The notes under the pieces: generated by a model
The model's database searches: none
What the model was told of the DNA's origin: nothing
Seen by the model: only the letters and a program-made list of their open reading frames with translations
Translations under genes and position numbers: made by a program
DNA from: Candidatus Uhrbacteria bacterium
GTDB lineage: Bacteria; Patescibacteriota; Patescibacteriia; UBA9934
Direction: 5' to 3'
DNA: 34,697 bases
NCBI GenBank assembly: GCA_943359525.1
Contig: CALRHV010000009.1
Coordinates: forward strand, 1 to 34,697
Shown: piece by piece, positions 6,602 to 13,210 of the stretch
How positions within the stretch are numbered: the first letter of the stretch is position 1
Layout: the number at the start of each line of letters is the position of its first letter

Positions 6602-6868
6602 ATGTCACGTCGAGACTGTATCTGCGGAGCAAGGCATCGCAATGACTGTATCTGCCAAGGACTCCTGCCGGGAGAGCAAGAACCGAGAAAACATGATGCG
6701 ATCAGCCCCGCTGATCAAGCCGCCGCCGAAGCCATCCTGGAGTCGATGCAGGGTCCGCAGTTCCAGCAGGCTACCGACGCGGTGTTCGCGATGACCTCCG
6801 AGGAACTCGGCCAGGCCGCAGTCGATGGTGCACGGACACGGCAGGAGAAAGGTCTTCCACCGTCGTAG
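6602..6868 (+). CDS. Small Cys-rich protein of unknown function (88 aa)
   Basis: The product begins MSRRDCICGARHRNDCICQG, a paired CxC...CxC arrangement with one intervening His that could hold a metal. It continues with an acidic and Ala/Gln-rich helical region (ADQAAAEAILESMQGPQFQQ) and ends RTRQEKGLPPS. No family is recognised. A start at 6407 in the same frame would cross the previous hairpin and the promoter, so I use the ATG at 6602, which has GAGG about 7 bases upstream. It is a monocistronic unit ending in a copy of the repeated terminator. Together with the gene at 4437 it suggests a class of tiny Cys-cluster proteins in this block. Confidence 0.7.
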   Translation: MSRRDCICGARHRNDCICQGLLPGEQEPRKHDAISPADQAAAEAILESMQGPQFQQATDAVFAMTSEELGQAAVDGARTRQEKGLPPS

Positions 6869-6915
6869 CGCTCCAGCGCCACGATCACGTCAGTCACCAC
6901 ATTCACCGAACACGC

Positions 6916-6959
6916 GCCGCGGCTCCACGCAAGGAGTCGCGGCGGTTCGTTTTATTTTT
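6916..6959 (+). terminator. Repeated-family intrinsic terminator, copy 4
   Basis: GCCGCGGCTCC pairs with GGAGTCGCGGC (loop ACGCAA), followed by GGTTCGTTTTATTTTT and preceded by CACCGAACACGC. Its tail overlaps the last codons of adk on the opposite strand. Confidence 0.8.
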
Positions 6960-7518
6960 GAAGTGAACCGTGCATGAAGTCGACAATGTCTTTCGTAATC
7001 TCGATCGGCGCGCGGTTCGTCCAGATTTCGGCGTAGTGCACGCTTGGATCTTTTTTCCAATAATTCGCGACCTGAACTTCATCCTCATGATATCGCTTAA
7101 GCCGAACCTCGATCACGTGCGCTTGATCATCGTGACGTCCGCGAACTTTCAATCGATCCTGAACGTCATCATCCGAGAGCATCAAGTGGATGACGTGCGT
7201 TGGCTGGTCCATCGCGAGATAGGTTTCCAACGAATGCATCGCCCTGGTGTATCCGTTCAAAATATATCCATTCGCGCACGATTCGCTTGCCAATTTCTGC
7301 TTGAGCAATCGATCAACAATCTCTTGCGGCACCATCTCTCCCTTCTGCATATACGATGCAGCCGTTGCGCCGTCCGCGGTTTGACGCACAATTTCTTCGC
7401 GCAACATGCCGCCCATCGAGATACTCGGAATACCGAACGTTGCCGAAAGCACTGCGGCATGAGTATCCTTGCCTGATCCCGGCGGCCCACACAGCACAAT
7501 TTTGATGGGAGAATTCAT
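6952..7518 (-). CDS. adk: Adenylate kinase family protein (divergent, short form)
   Basis: The 188-residue protein has the nucleoside-monophosphate kinase P-loop near its N-terminus (GPPGSGKDTHA), an NMP-binding segment (ISMGGMLREE), a GYILNGYTRA segment and the GRHDD...VRLKRYHE motif. The enzyme would interconvert ATP, AMP and ADP. Several positions differ from the usual family: STGDMLR has become SMGGMLR, and GFILDGFPRT has become GYILNGYTRA, losing the conserved Asp and Pro. The LID insertion is absent, as in short forms. A different nucleotide specificity or weakened activity is possible. The start is only 14 bp from truB on the other strand, and TAGAAT at 7528-7533 gives a near-leaderless transcript. 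Confidence 0.85.
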   Translation of the reverse strand: MNSPIKIVLCGPPGSGKDTHAAVLSATFGIPSISMGGMLREEIVRQTADGATAASYMQKGEMVPQEIVDRLLKQKLASESCANGYILNGYTRAMHSLETYLAMDQPTHVIHLMLSDDDVQDRLKVRGRHDDQAHVIEVRLKRYHEDEVQVANYWKKDPSVHYAEIWTNRAPIEITKDIVDFMHGSLQK

Positions 7519-7527
7519 ACGTCATCT

Positions 7528-7555
7528 ATTCTATGCCTTTTCTCCTTATTGATAA
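7528..7555 (-). promoter_or_regulatory. Predicted adk promoter overlapping the truB start
   Basis: On minus, TTATCA (7550-7555), 16-bp spacer, TAGAAT (7528-7533). The same bases on plus read TATTCT (7527-7532), a -10-like box facing truB. Leader length for adk would be about 3 nt. Confidence 0.45.
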
Positions 7556-8243
7556 ACCCGCAGGTATAACAAGCCACGATGTCGTTGATCGCGTACGGAA
7601 AATTACCGGCGAGCGTACCGTTGGCCACGCTGGCACACTCGATCCATTCGCGACGGGAATGCTTATCATCGGCGTTGGACGAGAATCGACGAAACATTTG
7701 AACACGTTTCTTGGCATGGGAAAGACGTACGAGGCGATCGTAAGACTCGGGGAGAGCTCGACGACGGGAGATCCGGAGGGAGAAATCTCGACCCCCTCCG
7801 ACTCCCCCTTGGCAGGGGGAGAGTTGTCACGTGAAATGATCGAAAAGGCGATGAAAAGTCTTACAGGTGATATTCTTCAAATTCCGCCGATGCACTCGGC
7901 GATTAAGATTGGCGGAAAGAAATTGTACGAACTCGCCCGGAAAGGAATCGAGATCGACCGCCCACCACGACCGGTGACGATTTCACGGTTCGAGATAATG
8001 GGATCGGCGATCTCGGGAACGGCCCAATCCTTCCCCTTCGACCTCCCCGTCGTCATTGATTGCTCTTCGGGAACGTATATCCGAGCGATCGCTCGCGATC
8101 TTGGCGAGAAGCTCGGGACGGCTGGATACCTTATTCAACTCCGTCGATCAGCGATCGGATCGTACGGAATCGACGCTGCAACCCCGTTGAATGAGATCAC
8201 ACCAGAAAACTGGACATCGTTGGCGAAAAAGCTGGTGCCGTGA
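7533..8243 (+). CDS. truB: tRNA pseudouridine(55) synthase TruB
   Basis: The 236-residue enzyme converts U55 to pseudouridine in the T-loop of tRNAs. The family start LLIDKPAGITSHDVV is followed by the catalytic-aspartate motif VGHAGTLDPFATGML and by KTYEAIVRLGESSTTGDPEG. Later segments include QIPPMHSAIKIGGKKLYELARKG and SSGTYIRAIARDLGEKL. The ATG at 7533 fits the conserved N-terminus. Residues about 87-97 (TPSDSPLAGGE) are encoded by a GC-rich palindromic element that also occurs in pilB and looks like an in-frame insertion in a surface loop. The gene is divergent from adk. Confidence 0.95.
   Translation: MPFLLIDKPAGITSHDVVDRVRKITGERTVGHAGTLDPFATGMLIIGVGRESTKHLNTFLGMGKTYEAIVRLGESSTTGDPEGEISTPSDSPLAGGELSREMIEKAMKSLTGDILQIPPMHSAIKIGGKKLYELARKGIEIDRPPRPVTISRFEIMGSAISGTAQSFPFDLPVVIDCSSGTYIRAIARDLGEKLGTAGYLIQLRRSAIGSYGIDAATPLNEITPENWTSLAKKLVP
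7791..7822 (+). repeat. In-frame palindromic element inside truB
   Basis: The element opens with ACCCCCTCCGAC and closes with CTTGGCAGGGGGAGAG; CCCCC and GGGGG arms can pair. The same ends occur in pilB at 29161-29222, also in frame and giving a related peptide. It resembles known protein-coding palindromic elements in behaviour; the family assignment is not established. Confidence 0.65.
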
Positions 8244-8364
8244 TACGCTCGAAGCGTAAATCTTGATGAACTCGTCCAGTTCCGGTTGCACAAATCTGGA
8301 TTTACTCTCGATGTTTTTGAACAATCCTCCCCCTTGTTTTCGGAATTCGGCCGGGTGACTTTGT

Positions 8365-9954
8365 ATGTCTATCTTTATCACCGCTCTTCTCGCGATTGCT
8401 GCGGGAGGAGCCATTGGATACTTCGTTCGTGACGTTCGTGGAAAACAGATTGCCGGAAGCGCCGAAGCACGCGCAGAAGAAATCCTCAAAAAGGCTCGAG
8501 CAGAGGAAGATCGCATTGCTCGTGACGCAAAATCCAACGAACAGAATATCGTTCAAGCTGCCCGCAACGCGGAGCAGCAGCTTTTGCTCGACGCAAAGGA
8601 ACGTGCAATGAAGATTATCGAGGATGGCAAGCGTGAGCTCGCCTTCCATGAAACTGGACTGAAAGAAGCGCAGACTCGTATCGCCGACCGTGAACGCCGA
8701 TTCGACGAAACGCTCCTCGATTTTGAAAACAAAAAAACAAAACTCGATGAGGAAAAGGAAAAGCTCGTTGTCGCAAAAACCGACGTCGCAAAGCTGCATG
8801 ATGAGGCTTTTACGAAGTTGCAGTCTATTGCGGGAATGACGAAGGAAGACGCTACCGAAGTCCTCTTCAAGCGCATCGAAGAAACGGAAACCGACGCATT
8901 GCTGTCGCGCATCCGTAAAATGGATCAAATCAGTGAAGACGCGGTGGAATCCAAAGCGCGCAATGTGCTTTCACTCGCAATAAGCAAGTTTGCGAGCAGT
9001 CAGGTGGTGGATGCAACCACAACATTCGTGGATCTCCCGAGCGACGACATGAAAGGCCGCATCATCGGAAAAGAAGGTCGCAATATCAAAACGCTCGAAC
9101 ATCTTACCGGATGCGAACTTATCATCGACGACACGCCAAACTCGATCACCATCAGCGGTTTCTCCCCTGTTCGCCGTCAGGTCGCAAAGCGTGCGCTTGA
9201 AGCGCTGTTGAAGGACGGACGCATTCAACCAGCAAAGATTGAGGAGGCGATCAACGCGGCAAAACAGGAACTCGCGAAAGACATGCGCAAAGCCGGTGAG
9301 GACGCGCTGTATGAACTTGGCATTCCCGTTCCAAGCATCGATCCAAAACTCGTTGCTATTCTCGGCCGGTTGAAGTTCCGTACGAGCTACGGACAAAACG
9401 TGCTTCAGCACTCCATCGAGGTTGCCCGCCTTTCCGGCATGATGGCGGAAGAACTTGGCGCCGACGTGTTCATCTGTAAAAAAGGTGGACTCTTCCACGA
9501 CATTGGAAAGGCCGTGGACCACGACATGCAAGGCGCGCACCCACAGATTGGCTACAACATCATGAAGAAGTTCGGGTTCTCCGAGGAGCTCTGCTACCAA
9601 TCGATCGCCCACCACGAGGACAAGCCACGAACACTCGAAGGCGTCATCGTCAAAGCGGCAGACGCAATCTCTGGCGCTCGTCCTGGAGCACGTCGGAACA
9701 GCCTTGAGGAATATCTCCAGCGTTTGCAGGATCTTGAAATGACCGCTTCTGGTTTCCCTGGCGTTGAAAAAGTGTATGCCATCCAAGCTGGTCGCGAGGT
9801 TCGCGTGTTTGTTCAGCCAGGCGTGGTGGACGATCTCTCTGCACACAATCTTGCCCGTGATATCGCCAAGAAGATTGAGGCAGACCTTACCTATCCTGGC
9901 GAGGTTCGGGTAACAATTATCCGCGAAACTAGGGTTACCGAATACGCCCGATAA
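8365..9954 (+). CDS. rny: Ribonuclease Y
   Basis: The 529-residue product has the full RNase Y architecture. An N-terminal membrane helix (ITALLAIAAGGAIGYFV) is followed by a long charged coiled coil to about residue 200. Next comes a KH domain with IIGKEGRNIKTLEHLTG. Last is an HD domain with the metal-binding HDIGKAVDH and further conserved IAHHEDKP. RNase Y is a membrane-anchored endoribonuclease that starts mRNA decay. Length matches the family (about 510-530). The 121 bases before it hold no gene; I see no convincing promoter there, only TTGCAC around 8286 without a good -10. Confidence 0.97.
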   Translation: MSIFITALLAIAAGGAIGYFVRDVRGKQIAGSAEARAEEILKKARAEEDRIARDAKSNEQNIVQAARNAEQQLLLDAKERAMKIIEDGKRELAFHETGLKEAQTRIADRERRFDETLLDFENKKTKLDEEKEKLVVAKTDVAKLHDEAFTKLQSIAGMTKEDATEVLFKRIEETETDALLSRIRKMDQISEDAVESKARNVLSLAISKFASSQVVDATTTFVDLPSDDMKGRIIGKEGRNIKTLEHLTGCELIIDDTPNSITISGFSPVRRQVAKRALEALLKDGRIQPAKIEEAINAAKQELAKDMRKAGEDALYELGIPVPSIDPKLVAILGRLKFRTSYGQNVLQHSIEVARLSGMMAEELGADVFICKKGGLFHDIGKAVDHDMQGAHPQIGYNIMKKFGFSEELCYQSIAHHEDKPRTLEGVIVKAADAISGARPGARRNSLEEYLQRLQDLEMTASGFPGVEKVYAIQAGREVRVFVQPGVVDDLSAHNLARDIAKKIEADLTYPGEVRVTIIRETRVTEYAR

Positions 9955-9963
9955 TCGAAACGC

Positions 9964-9992
9964 TTGACGCTCCTCAGAAATTCCGCTAAGAT
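9964..9992 (+). promoter_or_regulatory. Predicted HU promoter
   Basis: TTGACG (9964-9969), 17-bp spacer, TAAGAT (9987-9992). The following leader (about 22 nt) ends TTACTTTCTCT before the ATG and has no Shine-Dalgarno. Confidence 0.7.
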
Positions 9993-10021
9993 AAGCGCAT
10001 TCATTTGACCTTACTTTCTCT

Positions 10022-10312
10022 ATGAATAAGGCAGAACTCGCGCTTCGTCTTTCAGAAAAGCTTGGAGTGCCAAAGAAATCCGCAGAGGATGTTGTGGAAG
10101 CATTCGAAGCGATTGTTACCGCAGCCCTTACGAATGGCGACGAAGTCACCATTGCAGGATTCGGCACCTTCTCGGCCCGAACCCGCTCCGCACGGATGGG
10201 CGTGAATCCACGAAACCCAAGCGAAAAGATCCAAGTTCCTGCAGTCCGCGTGCCAAAGTTCAAAGCCGGAAAGGCCTTGAAAGACGCACTCAAGGGCAAG
10301 CTTACATCGTAA
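10022..10312 (+). CDS. hup: HU/IHF-family DNA-binding protein
   Basis: The 96-residue protein shows the complete HU fold: N-terminal helices MNKAELALRLSEKLGVPKK, the core GDEVTIAGFGTFSARTRSAR, the arm residues with the intercalating proline in GVNPRNPSEK, and the C-terminal VPKFKAGKALKDAL. HU bends and compacts DNA as a dimer and is usually abundant, which fits its strong stand-alone promoter. Whether it is a homodimeric HU or an IHF subunit cannot be told from one sequence; HU is more likely here. A tetraloop terminator follows 16 bases after the stop. Confidence 0.95.
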   Translation: MNKAELALRLSEKLGVPKKSAEDVVEAFEAIVTAALTNGDEVTIAGFGTFSARTRSARMGVNPRNPSEKIQVPAVRVPKFKAGKALKDALKGKLTS

Positions 10313-10327
10313 TCTCCAAACAAAACG

Positions 10328-10349
10328 TCGTCCGAAAGGGCGATTTTTT
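10328..10349 (+). terminator. HU terminator
   Basis: A short stem TCGtCC / GGgCGA capped by GAAA is followed by six T. The T-tract leads into the -35 box (TTGCAA, 10351) of the next unit. Confidence 0.7.
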
Positions 10350-10350
10350 G

Positions 10351-10379
10351 TTGCAAAAACGAAAACACCATGCTAGTCT
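10351..10379 (+). promoter_or_regulatory. Predicted promoter of the orphan gene at 10402
   Basis: TTGCAA (10351-10356), 17-bp spacer, TAGTCT (10374-10379), directly behind the HU terminator. Confidence 0.6.
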
Positions 10380-10401
10380 CTTGGCTCACTCAGGAGTACC
10401 C

Positions 10402-10932
10402 GTGCCTTCAATCGTCAACGTATTCCCCACCACCTTCGAAAACGATCTCTTCTCCGGCACAGTCTCGGTCGGAGCAACATGCCCGCGACTCGGAGGCGGA
10501 GACGGCGAATTCCAGCGCCCCTGCATCAACCTCCACTTGACCATCTACTGCAAGGCCATGGCCGACTACTACGGCGAGCACAACCACCCGGAGATCCAGA
10601 TTAGGGTGGACCACCTGCCTCAGCGCGTGGATGCCGTGGTTCTCTTCCTCGAGAAGCTCGATCTCGCAGCCTTCGTTCCGGAAACGGCACCGTTCTACAC
10701 GATGGACTCTGCACTCGACCTCGCCGCGTTCTCGGCTCGCGCGGCCGGAGTTCCCGCAGATGTCGTGAACGAAGTGCGCGCCGAGATCACCGCCACCGAA
10801 GATCGGGAAAACAAGACGAAGATTCCCGGTCTGCCGTACAACGAGCCCATGCGGCCGGATCTGTTCTTCAACGAATTCCGCGAGCAGTTCATCGCAGATG
10901 CCCGGAATCAGCTCGAAGGCATCGTCGACTAG
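10402..10932 (+). CDS. Hypothetical protein, 176 aa (GTG start)
   Basis: I do not recognise a family. The start GTG at 10402 has AGGAG at a good distance and lies 22 bases after the predicted -10; the TTG at 10348 would precede the promoter. The N-terminal half reads like a beta-rich domain (IVNVFPTTFENDLFSGTVSVG, then INLHLTIYCKAMADYYGEH and IQIRVDHLPQRVDAVVLFL). The C-terminal half is helical and acidic (PADVVNEVRAEITATEDRE). There is no signal peptide or membrane helix. The unit is monocistronic with its own promoter and terminator. By eye its codons end in C or G more often than those of HU next to it. Confidence 0.72.
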   Translation: MPSIVNVFPTTFENDLFSGTVSVGATCPRLGGGDGEFQRPCINLHLTIYCKAMADYYGEHNHPEIQIRVDHLPQRVDAVVLFLEKLDLAAFVPETAPFYTMDSALDLAAFSARAAGVPADVVNEVRAEITATEDRENKTKIPGLPYNEPMRPDLFFNEFREQFIADARNQLEGIVD

Positions 10933-10961
10933 ATCGGCCAACAAGAACTCACGACGTACAA

Positions 10962-10997
10962 AAACGCCGTCTCACCCGCAAGGGAGAGACGGCGTTT
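10962..10997. terminator. Bidirectional terminator
   Basis: AAACGCCGTCTC pairs with GAGACGGCGTTT around CCCGCAAGGG. On plus it closes the orphan at 10402; on minus it is followed by TTTTTG and closes the membrane-protein gene at 11019. Confidence 0.8.
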
Positions 10998-11018
10998 ACA
11001 CGTTTATCAAGGAAAAGC

Positions 11019-11225
11019 CTACGACGTGATAACGAAGATTTTTGTTGCGAAATAGGTAACGATCAAAGCGATGCCGATGCCCATGACCGCAAGAACCACG
11101 TTCAGGATGGCTCGAGCGTCTTTGTCGTCGTTAATGAAGCCGAAGAAGATATAGCTCGCAAAGCCGATAATCAGCAGGAGCGGAAAACCGGTGAGAACAA
11201 TACCGGCAAGAAGAAGCATGGACAT
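11019..11225 (-). CDS. Small membrane protein with two helices (68 aa)
   Basis: The product has two predicted membrane helices (about residues 3-30, LLLAGIVLTGFPLLLIIGFA, and about 42-64, LNVVLAVMGIGIALIVTYFA) joined by a short charged loop FINDDKDARA. No family is recognised. The ATG at 11225 is the first usable start; the gene lies between a bidirectional terminator and the tRNA-Arg gene on the same strand, so it may be transcribed with or after that tRNA. Confidence 0.65.
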   Translation of the reverse strand: MSMLLLAGIVLTGFPLLLIIGFASYIFFGFINDDKDARAILNVVLAVMGIGIALIVTYFATKIFVITS

Positions 11226-11279
11226 ATTGCGTACAGTATAGCAAAAAAGAAAACGACCTCCAAAATGGAGATCGTGTTC

Positions 11280-11356
11280 TGGTGCGAGCAGAGGGACTCG
11301 AACCCCCGACCCTTTGGTTCGAAGCCAAATGCTCTATCCAACTGAGCTATGCCCGC
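11280..11356 (-). tRNA. tRNA-Arg (anticodon TCG)
   Basis: The cloverleaf folds completely: acceptor GCGGGCA / TGCTCGC, D arm GCTC...GAGC, anticodon stem TTTGG / CCAAA with loop CTTCGAA, T arm GGGGG-TTCGAGT-CCCTC. The CCA end is encoded. TCG reads CGA and related Arg codons. Confidence 0.96.
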
Positions 11357-11429
11357 ATATCCACTGAACGCGCCAATAGTACTTGTTTTCTTGACCCTGG
11401 TCAAAAAATTGTGCATCATACAGCCGTTC

Positions 11430-11504
11430 GCATCGGTAGCTCAGCGGTAGAGCAGGTGACTCTTAATCACTTGGTCGTGGGTTCGAATCCCGCCCGGTGC
11501 ACCA
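11430..11504 (+). tRNA. tRNA-Lys (anticodon CTT)
   Basis: Acceptor GCATCGG / CCGGTGC, D arm GCTC...GAGC, anticodon loop CTCTTAA in stem GGTGA / TCACT, T arm GTGGG-TTCGAAT-CCCGC, and an encoded CCA. CTT reads the AAG codon. Confidence 0.96.
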
Positions 11505-11505
11505 G

Positions 11506-11537
11506 AAAAATACCCCGTCAACCGACGAGGTATTTTT
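11506..11537. terminator. Bidirectional terminator between tRNA-Lys and rnc
   Basis: AAAAATACCCCGTC pairs with GACGAGGTATTTTT around AACC. It has A/T tracts on both sides and can close tRNA-Lys (plus) and rnc (minus). Confidence 0.85.
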
Positions 11538-11555
11538 CTTTTCCGAAATCGATGA

Positions 11556-12248
11556 TTACCACCCCTTCTCTTTCAACGCATTCGCAGCTGCGGAGATCTG
11601 TGCCTCTTGTTTGCTTGTTCCCTCGCCCTTGGCAACGAGATCCTTGCCCAGATATGCACCCATGATGAACGTCTTTTGATGGTCTGGACCAGACTCTTCA
11701 AGCACCTTATAACTCGGAGTCACCGACAATCGCGACTGTGCCGCTTCCTGAAACTTACTCTTTGGATCAATGTACGAGCGTTCCGCGATGATGTCGCCGA
11801 GCTTTGAAACAACGTGTTTCAAGATAAATTCTTTCGACAAGTCCCAGCCGAAGTCCAGGTAGATGGCACCGATAATGGCCTCCATCGCATTCGCGAGAAT
11901 GTATCGTCGCGCCTTCGAGTTAGAATCTTTTTCCTCGCCACGCGAAAGGTACAGATATGGCTCGATGCCGATTTCGTTGCCAATAACCGCAAGGCTATCG
12001 CCGTTCACAATCGATGAGCGCCATGTGGTCAGCTCACCTTCTGGATTCTCGTAGGTATTATAGAGATGCTCAGTAACCACGAGCTCGAGCACGGCGTCGC
12101 CGAGGAATTCCAAGCGCTCATTGTGTGCCAAGGGAAAATCGGGATGCTCGTTCAAATACGAACGATGAACAACGGCCTGTTCAAGATGGCCACCGGGTTT
12201 CAACGGAATATTCAACATTTTCGCGAGTGCCTCAATATCTTTCTGCAT
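11556..12248 (-). CDS. rnc: Ribonuclease III
   Basis: The 230-residue enzyme cuts double-stranded RNA in rRNA and mRNA processing. It carries the signature NERLEFLGDAVLELVVTEHLY in the N-terminal nuclease domain, the second catalytic segment ANAMEAIIGAIYLDFG, and a C-terminal double-stranded RNA-binding domain beginning KSKFQEAAQSRLSVTPSY and ending KQEAQISAAANALKEKGW. Length is typical. The ATG at 12248 is one base after the nusB stop, and AAGGAA precedes it, so nusB-rnc is an operon. It reads toward the bidirectional terminator at 11506. Confidence 0.97.
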   Translation of the reverse strand: MQKDIEALAKMLNIPLKPGGHLEQAVVHRSYLNEHPDFPLAHNERLEFLGDAVLELVVTEHLYNTYENPEGELTTWRSSIVNGDSLAVIGNEIGIEPYLYLSRGEEKDSNSKARRYILANAMEAIIGAIYLDFGWDLSKEFILKHVVSKLGDIIAERSYIDPKSKFQEAAQSRLSVTPSYKVLEESGPDHQKTFIMGAYLGKDLVAKGEGTSKQEAQISAAANALKEKGW

Positions 12249-12249
12249 A

Positions 12250-12729
12250 CTATTCCTTGATCAGTTCTTCAGCCTTTTTCTCCCGCTCCACGTCAGCCTC
12301 TTTCTTCTCCCCCTTTGTGACCATATCCTTCAAAACCGCACCAAGCACGCCATTCACGAACTTTCCCGACGCCTCCCCACCAAACTTCTTTCCAAGCTCG
12401 ATTGCCTCGTTGATCGCAACCTTCGACGGGATCGACTGATCAAATCGCAGTTCATACACACCAAGTCGGAGGATGTTTCGATCAATGATCGTAATCGAAT
12501 CTACCGTCCAATTCGGCATGAATGTATTGATCATGGAATCGATTTCGGAAAGGCGGCTGATAATTTCGCCAACTTGATTCTCAACATAGCCACCATCGTC
12601 GAACTTTGGCGCGAACTCTTCACGAACCAACGCAACAACCTCCGGAAGCCGTACCGCTTCCTTTCCACGAAAATCCCATTCGTAAAGAACTTGCATAGCC
12701 ATGGACCTGGCGAGATGACGATTGGACAT
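12250..12729 (-). CDS. nusB: Transcription antitermination factor NusB
   Basis: The 159-residue all-helical protein has the NusB start [18 protein letters not shown], the middle segment [29 protein letters not shown], and the C-terminal motif [28 protein letters not shown]. NusB binds boxA RNA with S10 in rRNA antitermination. A lysine/glutamate-rich tail ([19 protein letters not shown]) extends past the core. A TATACT -10-like box lies at 12741-12746 on minus just before the ATG, but no clear -35 was found. It is the first gene of an operon with rnc. Confidence 0.95.
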   Translation of the reverse strand: MSNRHLARSMAMQVLYEWDFRGKEAVRLPEVVALVREEFAPKFDDGGYVENQVGEIISRLSEIDSMINTFMPNWTVDSITIIDRNILRLGVYELRFDQSIPSKVAINEAIELGKKFGGEASGKFVNGVLGAVLKDMVTKGEKKEADVEREKKAEELIKE

Positions 12730-12749
12730 AGAATGTGCAGAGTATACCG

Positions 12750-12782
12750 AAAAACACCAAGGCCCGCCAAACGGCAGGCCTT
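12750..12782 (-). terminator. rpmF terminator
   Basis: On minus, AAGGCCTGCC pairs with GGCGGGCCTT around GTTT, followed by GGTGTTTTT. It lies just after the rpmF stop and before nusB. Confidence 0.85.
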
Positions 12783-12792
12783 GTGTGTGAAT

Positions 12793-13089
12793 TTACTCGT
12801 GGTTATGACCTTCGTGACCAGGCTGAGCAGATGATTTCACTGCCTTTGCTGGCTTTGCCGATTTTACCGCTTTTGTTTTTACGGTCTTCGCAATAGCCTT
12901 CTTTACCTCTGCTGCGCCCTTCTTTGCGACGTTGCGGTCTCCGTAGGCTCCACAGTTCTTACATGCACGATGCTGCAAGAGAATTGCTTCACACTTTGCA
13001 CAAACGGCCACCTGCTGTGGCTTTAAGGCGTGGTGGGAGCGACGACGGCGAACCTTTGATCGTGAGCTTCGGAATGACGGCAATGGCAT
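12793..13089 (-). CDS. rpmF: Ribosomal protein L32 with C-terminal extension
   Basis: The first about 55 residues are L32: a basic start (MPLPSFRSSRSKVRRRRSHH), then ALKPQQVAVCAKC and CKNCGAYGDR. They give a four-cysteine zinc ribbon (Cys30, 33, 43, 46). The protein is 98 residues, whereas L32 is usually about 57-65. The extra tail is rich in Lys, Ala and Val (AEVKKAIAKTVKTKAVKSAKP) and ends in a histidine-rich GHEGHNHE. The tail may contact rRNA or bind metal, but this is inference. The gene has its own promoter and terminator. Confidence 0.93.
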   Translation of the reverse strand: MPLPSFRSSRSKVRRRRSHHALKPQQVAVCAKCEAILLQHRACKNCGAYGDRNVAKKGAAEVKKAIAKTVKTKAVKSAKPAKAVKSSAQPGHEGHNHE

Positions 13090-13112
13090 AGGGAGAATTG
13101 AAGAATGCGCAA

Positions 13113-13141
13113 AGGATAGCGAAATACGCCTTTGACGTCAA
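13113..13141 (-). promoter_or_regulatory. Predicted rpmF promoter sharing its -35 with a divergent promoter
   Basis: On minus, TTGACG (13136-13141), 17-bp spacer, TATCCT (13113-13118). The -35 is half of the palindrome TTGACGTCAA at 13132-13141; the other half is the -35 of the plus-strand promoter. Confidence 0.65.
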
Positions 13142-13161
13142 GCCAGAAATAGGGCTATTCT
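13132..13161 (+). promoter_or_regulatory. Predicted promoter of the orphan gene at 13211
   Basis: TTGACG (13132-13137), 18-bp spacer, TATTCT (13156-13161). The two divergent -35 boxes overlap by two bases within a perfect palindrome. Confidence 0.6.
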
Positions 13162-13210
13162 CTTGCACCGGCGCAACCGCGCAGGCAACAGTGAAACCCA
13201 GGAAACTCCC

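Noticed and set aside
4644-6959. CRISPR array suggested by the regularly recurring GC-rich palindromes
   Set aside because: The repeats are hundreds of bases apart, end in T-tracts and follow separate genes; there are no spacers of constant length and no cas genes.
8320-8345. Third copy of the truB/pilB palindromic element
   Set aside because: Only CCTCCCCCTTG is shared; the matching right arm is absent.
8971-10389. 472-codon open frame on minus across rny and HU
   Set aside because: It is antisense to two well-conserved genes with clear motifs; its composition (Cys-, Phe- and His-rich, few conserved motifs) fits a shadow frame.
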